Both the position numbers and the translations under genes were made by a program. 64,000 nt of DNA. Origin: Hyphococcus lacteus (GTDB lineage Bacteria; Pseudomonadota; Alphaproteobacteria; Caulobacterales; Parvularculaceae). The DNA lies in NCBI RefSeq assembly GCF_041058985.1, contig NZ_JBEHZE010000002.1:207961-271960 (forward strand), written 5' to 3'. Positions 45,238 to 54,984 of this stretch are shown here, one piece after another. How positions within the stretch are numbered: position 1 is the stretch's first letter; each line of letters opens with the position of its first letter. Under the pieces are notes generated by a model, which ran no database searches, had not been told where the DNA came from, and saw only the letters and a list, made by a program, of their open reading frames with translations.

Positions 45238-46788
45238 TTAACCAAGTACAGGTGGTTTAGTTTTAGCGATCCAGGGTGACGCTTTTTCGTACGCATGCCC
45301 AAGCTGGAGCACCGCAAGATCAGCATTTCGCGGCCCAATAAGCTGGATACCAATAGGCAAACGATTAGCACCGCCGAACCCTGCCGGCATCGCAAGGGTC
45401 GGCAACCCGGCCATCGTCGGAGGAAGCGTGACCTCCATCCAACGATGATATGAATCCATCTCAACTCCAGCAATCTCTTGTGGCCAGTGCTGGGCGACGT
45501 CAAAAGGGAAAACTTGCGCCGTCGGCAAAGCGAGGAAGTCAAACTTTTCAAACGCCTGCCGAAACGCCTCAAAGATCTTCGTACGCCCCTTTGATGCGTC
45601 GCTAAGCTGTGATCCCGTTAACTTCTTATAGCCCTCGACCTCCCAGATGGCCTCAGGTTTCATTGTTTCGCGCATAGCCGGATCAGCATAATATTCATGC
45701 AACCCGCCTCCGACTGACCAATGACGCAGCGTGACCGCCGTTCGCCACATTGCTTCCGCACTTTCGGAAAGTTGCGCTTCATCAACGTCGACCCCGATCG
45801 TGCGAAAGGCGGATAATGCATTTTCGCAGGTTTTCAGTATTCCCGACTCCATTGGCAATGCGCCACCAAGATCACCGAGCCATCCAATGCGTGCTCCCTT
45901 CCAATCGCGGTCGAGCGGCTCAGCGAACATTGCCGGATCGTCAGTCTGTGCGAACGGCGCGCGCTTGTCCGGCCCAGCCTGCACCGAAAATAAGAGAGCG
46001 ACATCGCTAACACTTCGGGCCATCGGCCCCGACGTTGCAAAATTCTGCCAAAATAGGTCACTCGTTGGAATTGATGGAACACGCCCCCAAGAAGGCCGGA
46101 AACCAAAGACATTATTCCATCCTGCGGGATTGCGAAGCGATCCGCCAAAATCACTACCATCCGTGACCGGTACCATTCGCAAGGCGAGCGCCACCGCCCC
46201 ACCGCCGGTGCTCCCCCCAGCCGTTTTACTGGGGTCGAAGGCATTACCAGTCACGCCAAATAGAGGGTTATATGTATGCGACCCTAGGGCGAATTCCGGT
46301 ACGTTACTCTTACCGATAAAAATCGCGCCAGCGTGCCGCATACGGCTAACGACCAACGAGTCGGCTGTCGGGATGTTATCCTTAAAAATGGGGGAACCAT
46401 CCGTAGTCAGAATCCCTTTAGTCGATGCGGTGTCTTTGACTGCATGCGGAAACCCGTGCAACGCACCGCGAAACTGACCTTTGGCGGCCTCCTCATCTAA
46501 GGTTGCCGCTTGCTTGAGTGCCTCCTGACTATCAATTCGCGAAACAATAGCGTTGAATCGTGGATTGAGCGCGTCCACCCTAGCTAAATGCGCCGTCATC
46601 AGTTCTCGCGCGGATAGATCCTTTTTCCGCAGCGCCCGTGATAGAGACACGGCGTTCATATCAAGTATATCACTCATCTGATCCAGCCCCTTCACCGCAG
46701 CCAATGCCGGCGTCACAGCCAAGAATGCTGGAACAGCCGCTAACACTTCACGGCGACGAATCCCCAGGTTTGTCTCTTTACTGATCAT
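45238..46788 (-). CDS. Exported amidase (amidase signature family)
   Basis: Hydrolyses an amide bond with a Ser-cisSer-Lys triad. The 516-residue protein has a Tat-like leader ('GIRRREVLAAVPAFLAVTPALA'), the catalytic Lys in 'HAVKDTASTKG', the cis-Ser in 'TAGGSTGGGAVALALRMVPVTDGSDFGGSLRNPAGW' and the nucleophile Ser in 'GGSLR'. The usual 'GTDxGGS' is here 'DGSDFGGS', a minor variation. ATG 46788 is preferred because GGGAAGG lies 5 bases upstream. It is placed after a PepSY protein gene on the same strand but 155 bases away, so co-transcription is uncertain. The substrate is unknown. Confidence 0.9.
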   Translation of the reverse strand: MISKETNLGIRRREVLAAVPAFLAVTPALAAVKGLDQMSDILDMNAVSLSRALRKKDLSARELMTAHLARVDALNPRFNAIVSRIDSQEALKQAATLDEEAAKGQFRGALHGFPHAVKDTASTKGILTTDGSPIFKDNIPTADSLVVSRMRHAGAIFIGKSNVPEFALGSHTYNPLFGVTGNAFDPSKTAGGSTGGGAVALALRMVPVTDGSDFGGSLRNPAGWNNVFGFRPSWGRVPSIPTSDLFWQNFATSGPMARSVSDVALLFSVQAGPDKRAPFAQTDDPAMFAEPLDRDWKGARIGWLGDLGGALPMESGILKTCENALSAFRTIGVDVDEAQLSESAEAMWRTAVTLRHWSVGGGLHEYYADPAMRETMKPEAIWEVEGYKKLTGSQLSDASKGRTKIFEAFRQAFEKFDFLALPTAQVFPFDVAQHWPQEIAGVEMDSYHRWMEVTLPPTMAGLPTLAMPAGFGGANRLPIGIQLIGPRNADLAVLQLGHAYEKASPWIAKTKPPVLG

Positions 46789-46943
46789 TCTAACCTTCCC
46801 TATTTTCAACTCTTCTCACACCAAGGGGTGTTTGTTTCTGCATATCAGATTGTGGTTCAATGAATGCATTAATATCACACCTTGCCTCGATAATTAGGCT
46901 ACGTAGCATTTCTCCATTTGCACAAGTCGCATCACCAAAAACT

Positions 46944-47999
46944 CTAATTTCTATGTGTTTCAACTTTCGCCGCCGTCCGGATCCACCAAAGTTTCAGACC
47001 AAGGACTATTAATATTAACAACCACAGTCCAAGGACTGTTATAAAAATACGCCCTAGCAATCCACCGGCTTCGCCAACATGAATTGCATAAAGTGCGTTT
47101 ACGAAAGAAATAGCGAATGGTGCCTCGCTCGCAGGGAAGATTGATATAATGTTCCCGTTCTTCGCATTTACGGTAACATAACTCTTCCCGTATGCACGGC
47201 GCAATTCGCCCGGCTCAAGTAAACGAAATTGGTAAAATGCGTTTTCTTCAGTCGGCATGTTCACCGAGGTCAATTTGCTACCTGGGATAGCAGCCATTGC
47301 AGTTGAGGCTGCCTCTGAAAAAGTGACGTGTCCTGTTCCGCTGTCTGCTACTTGAGAAATTTTCGGCAATTCAGCGCCCAGAACACCCGCCACACTACTT
47401 TCATAGCGCAGCAAAACACCCGACCCCACAAGAATAAGCGCAGGGATAACCGCCACTGCACCAAAGAGTAGGTGAAAGTGAAACAAACGCCCCCTTGAAG
47501 GTAATCTTTTTGATGGCCACGGCTGTCTCTTCAACATGCCGCGACGACTCCACGCAATATTGAACGCAATAATCAAATTGAAAAATAATAAAATTCCGCT
47601 GATACCGATGATCGTTTTACCAACGTCACCAACAAGCAGGTTGTGATGAATTCTGACAAGAGTATTAAAAAACCGACTGCTATCCGCAAGCGAATACTCG
47701 ATAATAGAGCCATCCCCCAATATCCGCACCTTTTCACCGGTTGATAGATTCAAGTAGTATCGATCAGCCCGCCCAGCTGTTGTCCATACCGACTTTACCC
47801 TAACATCCTTCCCTTCTTCTAAAGAAGAAATTTGCCGCCCAATTGCGACCAGGTCAGTCCGCTGATGCGCACCTGCGATCGCGAGATCTCTTGCTTCCCA
47901 ATGAAATGTTATGAACATACCGGTTAACACTTGGGCCAACCAAAATACTGCAAAAATCAGGCTCATCCACCTATGTAGAGCGAGTAGGCGTTTAGACAT
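46944..47999 (-). CDS. PepSY-associated membrane protein (PiuB-like, iron-uptake linked)
   Basis: A 351-residue inner-membrane protein with four main helices: 'RWMSLIFAVFWLAQVLTGMFITF' near the start, 'GISGILLFFNLIIAFNIAW', 'LFGAVAVIPALILVGSGVLL' and 'VLGLWLLILIVLGLKLWWI' at the end. PepSY-like periplasmic portions lie between them ('VYVTVNAKNGNIISIF'-type motif, here 'SYVTVNAKNGNIISIFP'). Conserved His residues ('LHRWMSL', 'RIHHNLLVGDVG', 'FHFHLLFGA') suggest heme or metal binding. Such proteins commonly accompany siderophore receptors and are thought to help reduce or release iron. Here the receptor gene lies directly upstream on the same strand. Confidence 0.85.
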   Translation of the reverse strand: MSKRLLALHRWMSLIFAVFWLAQVLTGMFITFHWEARDLAIAGAHQRTDLVAIGRQISSLEEGKDVRVKSVWTTAGRADRYYLNLSTGEKVRILGDGSIIEYSLADSSRFFNTLVRIHHNLLVGDVGKTIIGISGILLFFNLIIAFNIAWSRRGMLKRQPWPSKRLPSRGRLFHFHLLFGAVAVIPALILVGSGVLLRYESSVAGVLGAELPKISQVADSGTGHVTFSEAASTAMAAIPGSKLTSVNMPTEENAFYQFRLLEPGELRRAYGKSYVTVNAKNGNIISIFPASEAPFAISFVNALYAIHVGEAGGLLGRIFITVLGLWLLILIVLGLKLWWIRTAAKVETHRN

Positions 48000-48212
48000 G
48001 ATGGTTCAGCCCTTTATATTTTTCAGCGCACGTCACTTTAGAGAAATGCGTTCTAAACAGACTAATTTTTTTAGCTGCGAACCTTATTCCGACCGCGTAC
48101 CCAAAGCACCGATCTCGCAAGCCAACGAAGAACCACGCGGGAACCGTCAACCTTGCCGGGGGGCTTGATCAAGAAAGACCGAGCCCCCTTAAACATTGAT
48201 AAAACCGCTGCG

Positions 48213-50417
48213 CTAGAAATCGATCGACGCAGAGGCTTTGAACGTCCGTGGACGCCCCTGAAGGAGACGGCCTGTGCCCGATCCGAACGCGGTGTAGCCT
48301 GAAGACCAATACCGAGAATTCGCTACATTATCGACGGTGAACCGCAAGGTTACTGGGCGATTCGCCCCAACAAAAACGTAGCGCGCACCCAAATCCGCAC
48401 GGGTCCAGCTATCAAGCTCCAGCAGGTTACTTGTGTCAGCATATTGCTCGCCGGTGTGAACAATACGACCTGTTAAAGTGACGCCTGGCGCGAACGACAA
48501 ATCCCATTCGGCATTTGCATTCATGGTGTATTTAGGAACGCCCAATGCGGCATTTCCTTCATTCACACCACCTGCTGTTTCCCTAAGCTCAGTATCAATG
48601 ATCGCCCCGCCTGTGATGAGCCTCAACCCTTCTACGGGTTCACCAGAAAGGAACAACTCGACACCGCGATTACGCTGGTTACCAAAATCACTAAACAACA
48701 AAAACCCAGGTGCATCAGGATCAGCACCGAGATAGAAGCTGGGCATTTCGATCTGGAATAAAGCTAGACTAGCGCTAAATCGCTCCATTTCAATCTTGCC
48801 GCCTAACTCATACTGCACCGATTTAGAAGGACGTAGTACTTCTCCGCCGTTACTAACCGGAAGCTCTGCACCACCGGGATCGTCTGGATCCGAACCGGAA
48901 TCAGGGGCAGTTCCGCCTTGGGTCAACCCTTCAATCCGGTTTGCAAAAAAGGAGATATTATCGGCGGGCCTTACCACCAAGCCGACTACTGGCGTCACGG
49001 CGTCTTCTTTATAAAAACTACCTAGCCCGGATTTGACTTCTTGTAATCGCAATCCACCAGTCAGCAGAATTCGATCATCCCAAAACCCGATAGTATCCGA
49101 AACGAAAGCACTAAGCTGCCGAGATAGATTGCTAATGGACGGATCATCAAGATCACCTCTGACGAAAGTCTGAACCGGCGATAACGGCATCTCTACTGGA
49201 TCATACAGATTTTGATAAACGGACTGCCGAAAGTCAAAGGCTGATCTAAATTGTTGCCAGTTTGCATTGGCCCCGACATTGACTTCATGCGTAATGGCAC
49301 TGCCAAATTTTACGCGTAAACCCGTCTCCATTGCCTCGTTTCTCTGGCGTGCGGCGATGATCGAACCGCTGTTAGTGCCGTCGCCTGTACCGATATCAGT
49401 GAGCGTGAATCTGCCATATTGGCCAAATTCTTCACTGCGTAGCGCGCCAGCGCTCGCATAGAACATTGCATTATCAGTGAGGTCGTATTCAAAGCGAACC
49501 TGACCAAACACGCTCTCAAGTTCAGTCGTAGCGTATGAGGGACCGTAATTTACATTGTTGTCGGGAACTTCCGGCACCGCGCCAGTTACCCTGATCTTCG
49601 GTCGAAACTGGTTTACTTCAACTCGTTGAAAGGCTCCATCAACGATGAAGCGCATGTTTCCGACCTCCCAATCGAATGCACCACCCAATACGAGCGTTTC
49701 GCGAAATTCGTCATCTATTGCGCCATTGCCGCTACGAAACGCGCCGTTAACCCTCGCACCAACTTGATCCTCGTTACCAAAGCGTCGAGATACATCGGCA
49801 CTACCTCCAAAATGCTCTTTGGACGAATAATTTAATGTGGCACGAGTAAGCGGCTCTGCAAGCGCATGCTTCATTTGGAGATTTACGCCGCCTCCAATCC
49901 CACTACCACCCGGCGAGGCTCCATTCAGAAAAGCATTTGCGCCGTTCAATACTTGAACGCCTGAATAAAGCTCAGGAGCAACAAGCTGACGCGGCGTGAC
50001 GCCAAATAATCCATTCATCCCGACATCGTCGCCAAACACTTGAAACCCGCGAATGACGAACTGCTCGGATGCATTCCCTGAACCCAACGTCCTGCGCACG
50101 GTCGGATCGTTTTCAAGCACATCGCCAAGCGATTGCGGTTGCTGGTTTTGTATCAAAGTTTCGTCAAAGGTCCGAAACGTAAAAGGAGTATCAATTGCAT
50201 CCTTGTCACCAAACACGCCCAGATCGCCCCCCGAACGAACCTCGGTCTGGTTCCTTCGCTGAGCGGTCACAACGATGACATCCTTATCCGTTTCGACGTT
50301 CCGCTCATCAGCCTTGGCATCCTGCGCGATCGCCGGACACCCGAGGGCGGCGGTAATCAATCCAGAAGCCAAGGCAAAACCCTTGCGCTTAATTTTGCGA
50401 TTTTCTTGAAGCCCCAT
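48213..50417 (-). CDS. TonB-dependent siderophore receptor
   Basis: An outer-membrane receptor of 734 residues, of the ferrichrome/catecholate-type family. The signal ends near 'GCPAIAQDA'. The plug has 'DVIVVTAQRRNQTEVRSGGDLG', 'PQSLGDVLENDPTVRRTLGSGN', 'FVIRGFQVFGDDVGMNGLFGVTPRQ' and 'VQVLNGANAFLNGASPGGSGIGGGVNLQMK', and the barrel ends 'FKASASIDF'. This plug pattern is that of siderophore rather than peptide receptors. It is followed by the PepSY protein and is divergent from a GntR/FCD regulator, separated by about 500 AT-rich bases with repeated motifs. No Fur box was identified with confidence. Confidence 0.92.
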   Translation of the reverse strand: MGLQENRKIKRKGFALASGLITAALGCPAIAQDAKADERNVETDKDVIVVTAQRRNQTEVRSGGDLGVFGDKDAIDTPFTFRTFDETLIQNQQPQSLGDVLENDPTVRRTLGSGNASEQFVIRGFQVFGDDVGMNGLFGVTPRQLVAPELYSGVQVLNGANAFLNGASPGGSGIGGGVNLQMKHALAEPLTRATLNYSSKEHFGGSADVSRRFGNEDQVGARVNGAFRSGNGAIDDEFRETLVLGGAFDWEVGNMRFIVDGAFQRVEVNQFRPKIRVTGAVPEVPDNNVNYGPSYATTELESVFGQVRFEYDLTDNAMFYASAGALRSEEFGQYGRFTLTDIGTGDGTNSGSIIAARQRNEAMETGLRVKFGSAITHEVNVGANANWQQFRSAFDFRQSVYQNLYDPVEMPLSPVQTFVRGDLDDPSISNLSRQLSAFVSDTIGFWDDRILLTGGLRLQEVKSGLGSFYKEDAVTPVVGLVVRPADNISFFANRIEGLTQGGTAPDSGSDPDDPGGAELPVSNGGEVLRPSKSVQYELGGKIEMERFSASLALFQIEMPSFYLGADPDAPGFLLFSDFGNQRNRGVELFLSGEPVEGLRLITGGAIIDTELRETAGGVNEGNAALGVPKYTMNANAEWDLSFAPGVTLTGRIVHTGEQYADTSNLLELDSWTRADLGARYVFVGANRPVTLRFTVDNVANSRYWSSGYTAFGSGTGRLLQGRPRTFKASASIDF

Positions 50418-50926
50418 TTTTAGTTCCCCTTTTTTCTATTTAAATCGGAATCTCGTCATAAACTTGATCGGCTACGACAGGCGTTAATCGAGATGAACCT
50501 GATTACTGATTTAACAAGCAACACAACTGTAACCAGTATTGCTTCGTTATTACTTGCCCCTCACCTAACTATTCAAATAATCGGAATAAGTCTTCCGCAT
50601 TGAAATGTAGCCACCGTGAATGATTGATTTCTTTGCTGTGTTACAAAGACAATACGCACATTTCACAAACATTTTATATACAATTTCATCGATGAATGCA
50701 ATCTATGAATACAATTAATTTATTTTTGAATTTTATGAATACAATCTATCGGATCACTTTCCATTTTCGTATACTAGACGAACATGCGACCCACCGAGAT
50801 GAATATGCCCTATGACTGGTTACTTCCCCCAATAACAAAACCTGTTATTGCTGCGGGAAAATCACACAACTGGACGCAAGCCGTGGGATACAATGTGTAA
50901 AATCAAATGGTTGTATGGAGGCCCAA
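50418..50926. promoter_or_regulatory. AT-rich divergent control region with repeated ATGAATACAAT motifs
   Basis: No gene is seen. Three 16-base copies of a motif related to TATGAATACAATCTAT lie at 50691-50706, 50704-50719 and 50734-50749, with a further ATACAAT at 50678-50684 and CGTATACTAG at 50768. Copies one and three match at 14 of 16 bases. They look like direct-repeat binding sites, most simply for the adjacent GntR regulator. Confidence 0.5.
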
Positions 50927-51613
50927 TTGGCAAATGAACTAAAGAATGAGCCGTTATTATCTGAAAAAATACGGAGATCCTTGGCGGAGGAGATTGCGGC
51001 CGGATCGCTACGTTCAGGAACACAGCTAGATGAGCAACAAGTAGCCCTGCGCTTCGGAACATCCCGCACCCCGGCACGAGAAGCATTGCGCCAACTGGCA
51101 ATGGATGGTCTGGTCGTCGTGCGCCCCCGACGCGGCGCGGTCGTCGCGGAAATGTCGATTGAGCGCCTTGCAGATATGTTCGAAATGTCTGCCGAAATAG
51201 AAGCACTTTGTGTCCGACTGGCAACGCTCCGCATGCGTCCTCTCGAGCGAGTGCGTCTCGCACGTATGCACGAAAACTCTGCGTCACTCGTTGAAGCAGG
51301 TGATGTAAGTTCCTATTCCTCCTTCAACCTTGCTTTTCATGAAGCAATTTATAGCGCTACTCACAACAATTATATCTCCGAACAGGCACTCGCACTACGC
51401 AATCGCATGGCCGGTTTCCGCCGGGCGCAGATGTTCGAAACACAGCGTATGCAGCACTCTTTCGAAGAACATCGCATTATCATTGAAGCAGTAATACGCG
51501 GCGACGGTGATGAAGCGGCGCGAGCTATGCGCACCCACCTTATGAATGCAGCAGGAGCGCTCGAACGCTTTACTATTTCACAAGACAACGATCAGGAGAT
51601 CGACGAAACCTAA
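50927..51613 (+). CDS. GntR family regulator, FCD subfamily
   Basis: A transcription factor of about 228 residues. The N-terminal winged helix reads 'LSEKIRRSLAEEIAAGSLRSGTQLDEQQVALRFGTSRTPAREALRQLAMDGLVVVRPRRGAVVAEM'. The FCD effector domain shows probable metal-binding histidines ('NLAFHEAIY', 'FEEHRIIIEAVI', 'AMRTHLMNAAG'). FCD members usually respond to carboxylic acids or amino acids. Translation probably starts at TTG 50927, which has GGAGG 5 bases upstream; the ATG at 50915 overlaps that ribosome site. It is flanked by the siderophore receptor (divergent) and the amidohydrolase operon (convergent), so its target is not certain. Confidence 0.88.
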   Translation: MANELKNEPLLSEKIRRSLAEEIAAGSLRSGTQLDEQQVALRFGTSRTPAREALRQLAMDGLVVVRPRRGAVVAEMSIERLADMFEMSAEIEALCVRLATLRMRPLERVRLARMHENSASLVEAGDVSSYSSFNLAFHEAIYSATHNNYISEQALALRNRMAGFRRAQMFETQRMQHSFEEHRIIIEAVIRGDGDEAARAMRTHLMNAAGALERFTISQDNDQEIDET

Positions 51614-51727
51614 CCCATTTGGATCAACTCCAAACGAACATCGAGCTATAATTATCGAGGCGCATTAACCTATAAACACAATCGAAAACGGTATTTCCAA
51701 GTGGCGGGTACTTCGAGTCCAATTTAG

Positions 51728-51749
51728 ATGAATACGGACCGTATATTCA
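51728..51749. promoter_or_regulatory. Palindrome between the convergent gntR and amidohydrolase genes
   Basis: ATACGG-A-CCGTAT (51732-51744) lies inside a wider, imperfect inverted repeat TGAATAC...GTATATTCA. The left part, GATGAATAC, resembles the repeats upstream of gntR. It is located after the stop codons of both flanking genes, an unusual place for an operator. Confidence 0.4.
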
Positions 51750-51768
51750 CATGACTATTCGTCAGGTT

Positions 51769-54700
51769 TTAATGTCCGTATATCTCATGCCAATCGGGAT
51801 CATTAATTGGGAGCCAATGCTCCGTTTTTTCTTTCGTGAACCATGGTACCGGCGCGGAAGTAGAATTCGGCCAGATTTCAGAAAGTGTTGCAGCTTCATA
51901 AAGTATCCCGTCGCGCATTACCGCAGAGATATCGCGCGCATGCTGAATATCTTCGAGTGGATTAGCATCCAATATTAAAAGATCAGCAATTTTCCCAGTT
52001 TCGAGCGTACCGAGATCATTCAGCCGGCCAATTGTTTCCGCGGACCCGGCGGTCGCAGCGTGCAAAACCACCATGGCTTCCATTCCGCCCATAGCATGGG
52101 CCTCCATTTCCCAATGAAAGCCGATTCCGGGTAGATTGCCGTGCGCACCAACTCCTATCAACCCACCCTTTGCAGCCAGTTCGTTGGCTTCTTGTGAAAC
52201 TTGAGGAAAGCGCATCGTACGAAGTGACCGCCAATCCCAAGACCCATCGAGCTTTTGCCGTATCGCCGAAGGCGACCAAAACCGGTTGATCCGCCCATCT
52301 AACGAACTCTCACCATTTGGCACCAACCAATCTAGCGCTGGCGAACCACTATTTGTAATTGACAAAGTCATCACGTAGCTGGTCCGCATCTCCACCATTA
52401 GTTCAATTACATCTTCACCAAGCGGAAGAGCAGGCAGAGCATGCTCGTGACCGGCATAACCGTCGAGAATTTGGGTAAGGTCTAGCTTTAAGGACAACGC
52501 GCCTTCTGTTGTGGGCATTAGCCCTTGCTCTCGCGCCGCTTGAGCGATCCACTGCCGCACCTCGCGATTACCAGCTCGGTATTGCTTAATATTATCGATG
52601 CCATAGCCTTCGGAATATCGCTTTAGTACCCGGCGAACTTCATCAAGTGATTTAAACCTTTGCTTTGAAAAGATTGCCGGTCCGGTCGAACGTAATCGCG
52701 GTCCCAAGACAAGTCCGGCATCCGCCAACCCTTCATATTCAAGCAAGTCCTCGCTCAGCGTCGAAGGATCAAAGCTTGTTGTCACCCCATAAGCCAAACG
52801 CGCTCTTAACGCCCAAATTTCGTGTGCAGGAACATCGCGCCTGATCGAACCGATATGATCGTGAGCGTCAATGAAACCCGGCATGACCGTTTTGCCGGAA
52901 ATATCGTGGCGCAACGTACCTTCAGGCACGGAGAATGAACCGGCCGGTCCCACAGCAGCTATACGACGCCCCGTCACAAGAATGTCGGCATTGGTGATTA
53001 CCGTATCGCCATTTGCCATAGTCAGGGCGCGACCACCGGTCAACAACAAAGATCCACTGTGTATTGGACGCTGCACACTAACCGCGAAGCGCCCCTTAAA
53101 CAATGGCTCGGTCACATCCTGGGTAGGGTCGAAACGCCCCCAAGACATACCTGCATAAAGATCAAGACGGTCTGACCCTGCCCAAGCGATATAGTCAGCG
53201 CCCATAGCCGCTAATTGTTGAATATCGACATTTCTCGCGGATTCAACATCTGTCCGGGTACCCTCCTTTTTCGGCATTGGAAGTACATAGACGCGGTTTG
53301 CCACCAAAGCCGCAACCCGACTGCCGTCAGGGGATAATTCAATCGCGCTTGCTAAAGCTTGATCCTCACTGAAATACCATCCTGGTCCGGAAATGCTGAT
53401 TACCGGTTTTACATTTTTCTCTTTCGCGTCATAACGCATCAACCCATTGGGTCCAAGAAAATGGGGTTCGCGATCGCCGCCAAAATGGATACGTCCGCCA
53501 AATTCGCCAACCGCTAGTACGCGCTCCTCACCACTCATTAAATCGATGCGCACTAATTGTGATTTCCGAATGGCACCAATCTCGAAGTTTGACTGCCTGC
53601 GAGCATCTGTTGCCGAACGAAAAGCATAGATAGCCAGCCCGTCCGGAGAAAAAGTTGGATTCCGCCAAAACGCCGAAGTAACCGTACGCCGTTTTGCTTG
53701 CCCCTCACCATTCGAAGGCATCGTCCAAACAGCGCCGCCCTCAGCTTCCGTCCAACTGACGAACGAAATTAAACTTCCATCCGGAGACCACGCGGGATGC
53801 GCCGGAGATTCCACACCAGCCTCTAGTTGAATCAGTGCACCGCCTACTTTTTGCACATAAAGATTTCCCAAAGAGCGGAATGCTATGTACTGGCCATCGG
53901 GCGACGGCATCGGTGCCATGGCGAGCTTTGCCAAAACTGGACCGTCTTCTTCAGAAAGTCGAATTCGGGTGCTTGGCCCGACAGCGGTACGGGCATTAAT
54001 AAGTCGGCGCAACCGTTCAGGAACACCCCCGTTGAGTGGACGCCGCTCTATTTGCCCCTCATGAGACAAAATTAATGCATCACTATCGGCAGTAAAAGAG
54101 AACCGAGGAAGTAACCCCATCCAAGCCGACGCCTGCAAAGCGTCTGCATCAGTTTCCCCTAAACTGATATCGTTGCCAGTAAAAAGGTTCCTCACTCGCA
54201 AAATATTGCGACCAGAATCACGCACGATATAGGCAACGCTAGTGCCGTCTGGCGACACTAGCGGTTTAAAATAGCTTTCCTCTTTCGTCCGGCGAGCAGC
54301 AGAACCAGCAATCACCTCCAGCTCTTCGCCGCTGTTCAGATCGCGAACACCAATCGTCCAGCGTACAGGGCTAGAGAAATCCAAATTTCCCTTTCGTCGG
54401 GCGTAATATAAATGCTTGCCATTTGGTGCGGGGGCCGCACCCAGCGTACTTTGCACGCCGCCACTCTTCAACTTCGCCGGAACTAGGAGTTCCTTTTTTC
54501 CGTTCAGTGAGAATTGCCATAACTCGTAGCTATCAATATCGGCACGATAGCGACTAGCATATATAGATTGTCCGTCAACAGACCATGCCGGAGACGTCAA
54601 TGCCGTGTCATCGTCAAAACCGCCTATCATTTTGGTTTTGCTGCCGTCGAGCCGCGCGATCCAGATGCTTTCGGAGCCACTCCTGTCACTAACAAACGCG

Positions 54701-54984
54701 ACCCACTCGCCATCGGGCGAAAAAACGGGCTGGCTATCGAAAGCAAGTCCCTCGCTAAATTGTTGTGCCTCGCCACCGTCAGCAGGCATCACAAAAAGAT
54801 CACCCAGCATATCAAAGACAAGACGTTCGCCATCCGGAGAAACATCAAGCGAAGTCCACGTGGTTGTATCCGGCGAATGAGTAAGAATGCGACTTGCCTC
54901 TATCGGCAATCGTTCATTTTGCGCTTGCGCGCTGGGCGTTATCGTAACCAATACACACAACAAAAGGAAAAACTTTTGCATCAT
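51769..54984 (-). CDS. Exported amidohydrolase with N-terminal TolB/PD40 beta-propeller
   Basis: A two-domain periplasmic protein of 1071 residues. After a signal peptide ('FLLLCVLVTITPSAQAQ') come about 600 residues of beta-propeller repeats ('DVSPDGERLVFDMLGDLFVMPADGG', 'FSPDGEWVAFVSDRSGSESIWIARLDG', 'WSPDGSLISFVSW'). The C-terminal amidohydrolase domain has the metal motif His-x-His in 'VMPGFIDAHDHIGSIR', a candidate bridging Lys in 'IDNIKQYRAG', His in 'GYAGHEHALPA' and 'LIGVGAHGN'. The amidohydrolase domain is of the imidazolonepropionase-related group, which contains peptidases of the prolidase type. It is the last gene of three with 4-base overlaps. Substrate specificity is inference. 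Confidence 0.9.
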   Translation of the reverse strand: MMQKFFLLLCVLVTITPSAQAQNERLPIEASRILTHSPDTTTWTSLDVSPDGERLVFDMLGDLFVMPADGGEAQQFSEGLAFDSQPVFSPDGEWVAFVSDRSGSESIWIARLDGSKTKMIGGFDDDTALTSPAWSVDGQSIYASRYRADIDSYELWQFSLNGKKELLVPAKLKSGGVQSTLGAAPAPNGKHLYYARRKGNLDFSSPVRWTIGVRDLNSGEELEVIAGSAARRTKEESYFKPLVSPDGTSVAYIVRDSGRNILRVRNLFTGNDISLGETDADALQASAWMGLLPRFSFTADSDALILSHEGQIERRPLNGGVPERLRRLINARTAVGPSTRIRLSEEDGPVLAKLAMAPMPSPDGQYIAFRSLGNLYVQKVGGALIQLEAGVESPAHPAWSPDGSLISFVSWTEAEGGAVWTMPSNGEGQAKRRTVTSAFWRNPTFSPDGLAIYAFRSATDARRQSNFEIGAIRKSQLVRIDLMSGEERVLAVGEFGGRIHFGGDREPHFLGPNGLMRYDAKEKNVKPVISISGPGWYFSEDQALASAIELSPDGSRVAALVANRVYVLPMPKKEGTRTDVESARNVDIQQLAAMGADYIAWAGSDRLDLYAGMSWGRFDPTQDVTEPLFKGRFAVSVQRPIHSGSLLLTGGRALTMANGDTVITNADILVTGRRIAAVGPAGSFSVPEGTLRHDISGKTVMPGFIDAHDHIGSIRRDVPAHEIWALRARLAYGVTTSFDPSTLSEDLLEYEGLADAGLVLGPRLRSTGPAIFSKQRFKSLDEVRRVLKRYSEGYGIDNIKQYRAGNREVRQWIAQAAREQGLMPTTEGALSLKLDLTQILDGYAGHEHALPALPLGEDVIELMVEMRTSYVMTLSITNSGSPALDWLVPNGESSLDGRINRFWSPSAIRQKLDGSWDWRSLRTMRFPQVSQEANELAAKGGLIGVGAHGNLPGIGFHWEMEAHAMGGMEAMVVLHAATAGSAETIGRLNDLGTLETGKIADLLILDANPLEDIQHARDISAVMRDGILYEAATLSEIWPNSTSAPVPWFTKEKTEHWLPINDPDWHEIYGH

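Noticed and set aside
45731..46477. 248-codon plus-strand open frame inside the amidase gene
   Set aside because: It is antisense to a well-conserved amidase with its full catalytic triad, and the product has no recognisable domain.
48159..48188. GGGGGCT...AGCCCCC stem between the siderophore receptor and PepSY genes
   Set aside because: The stem is only 7 bp and no T run follows on the minus strand, so it is not listed as a terminator.
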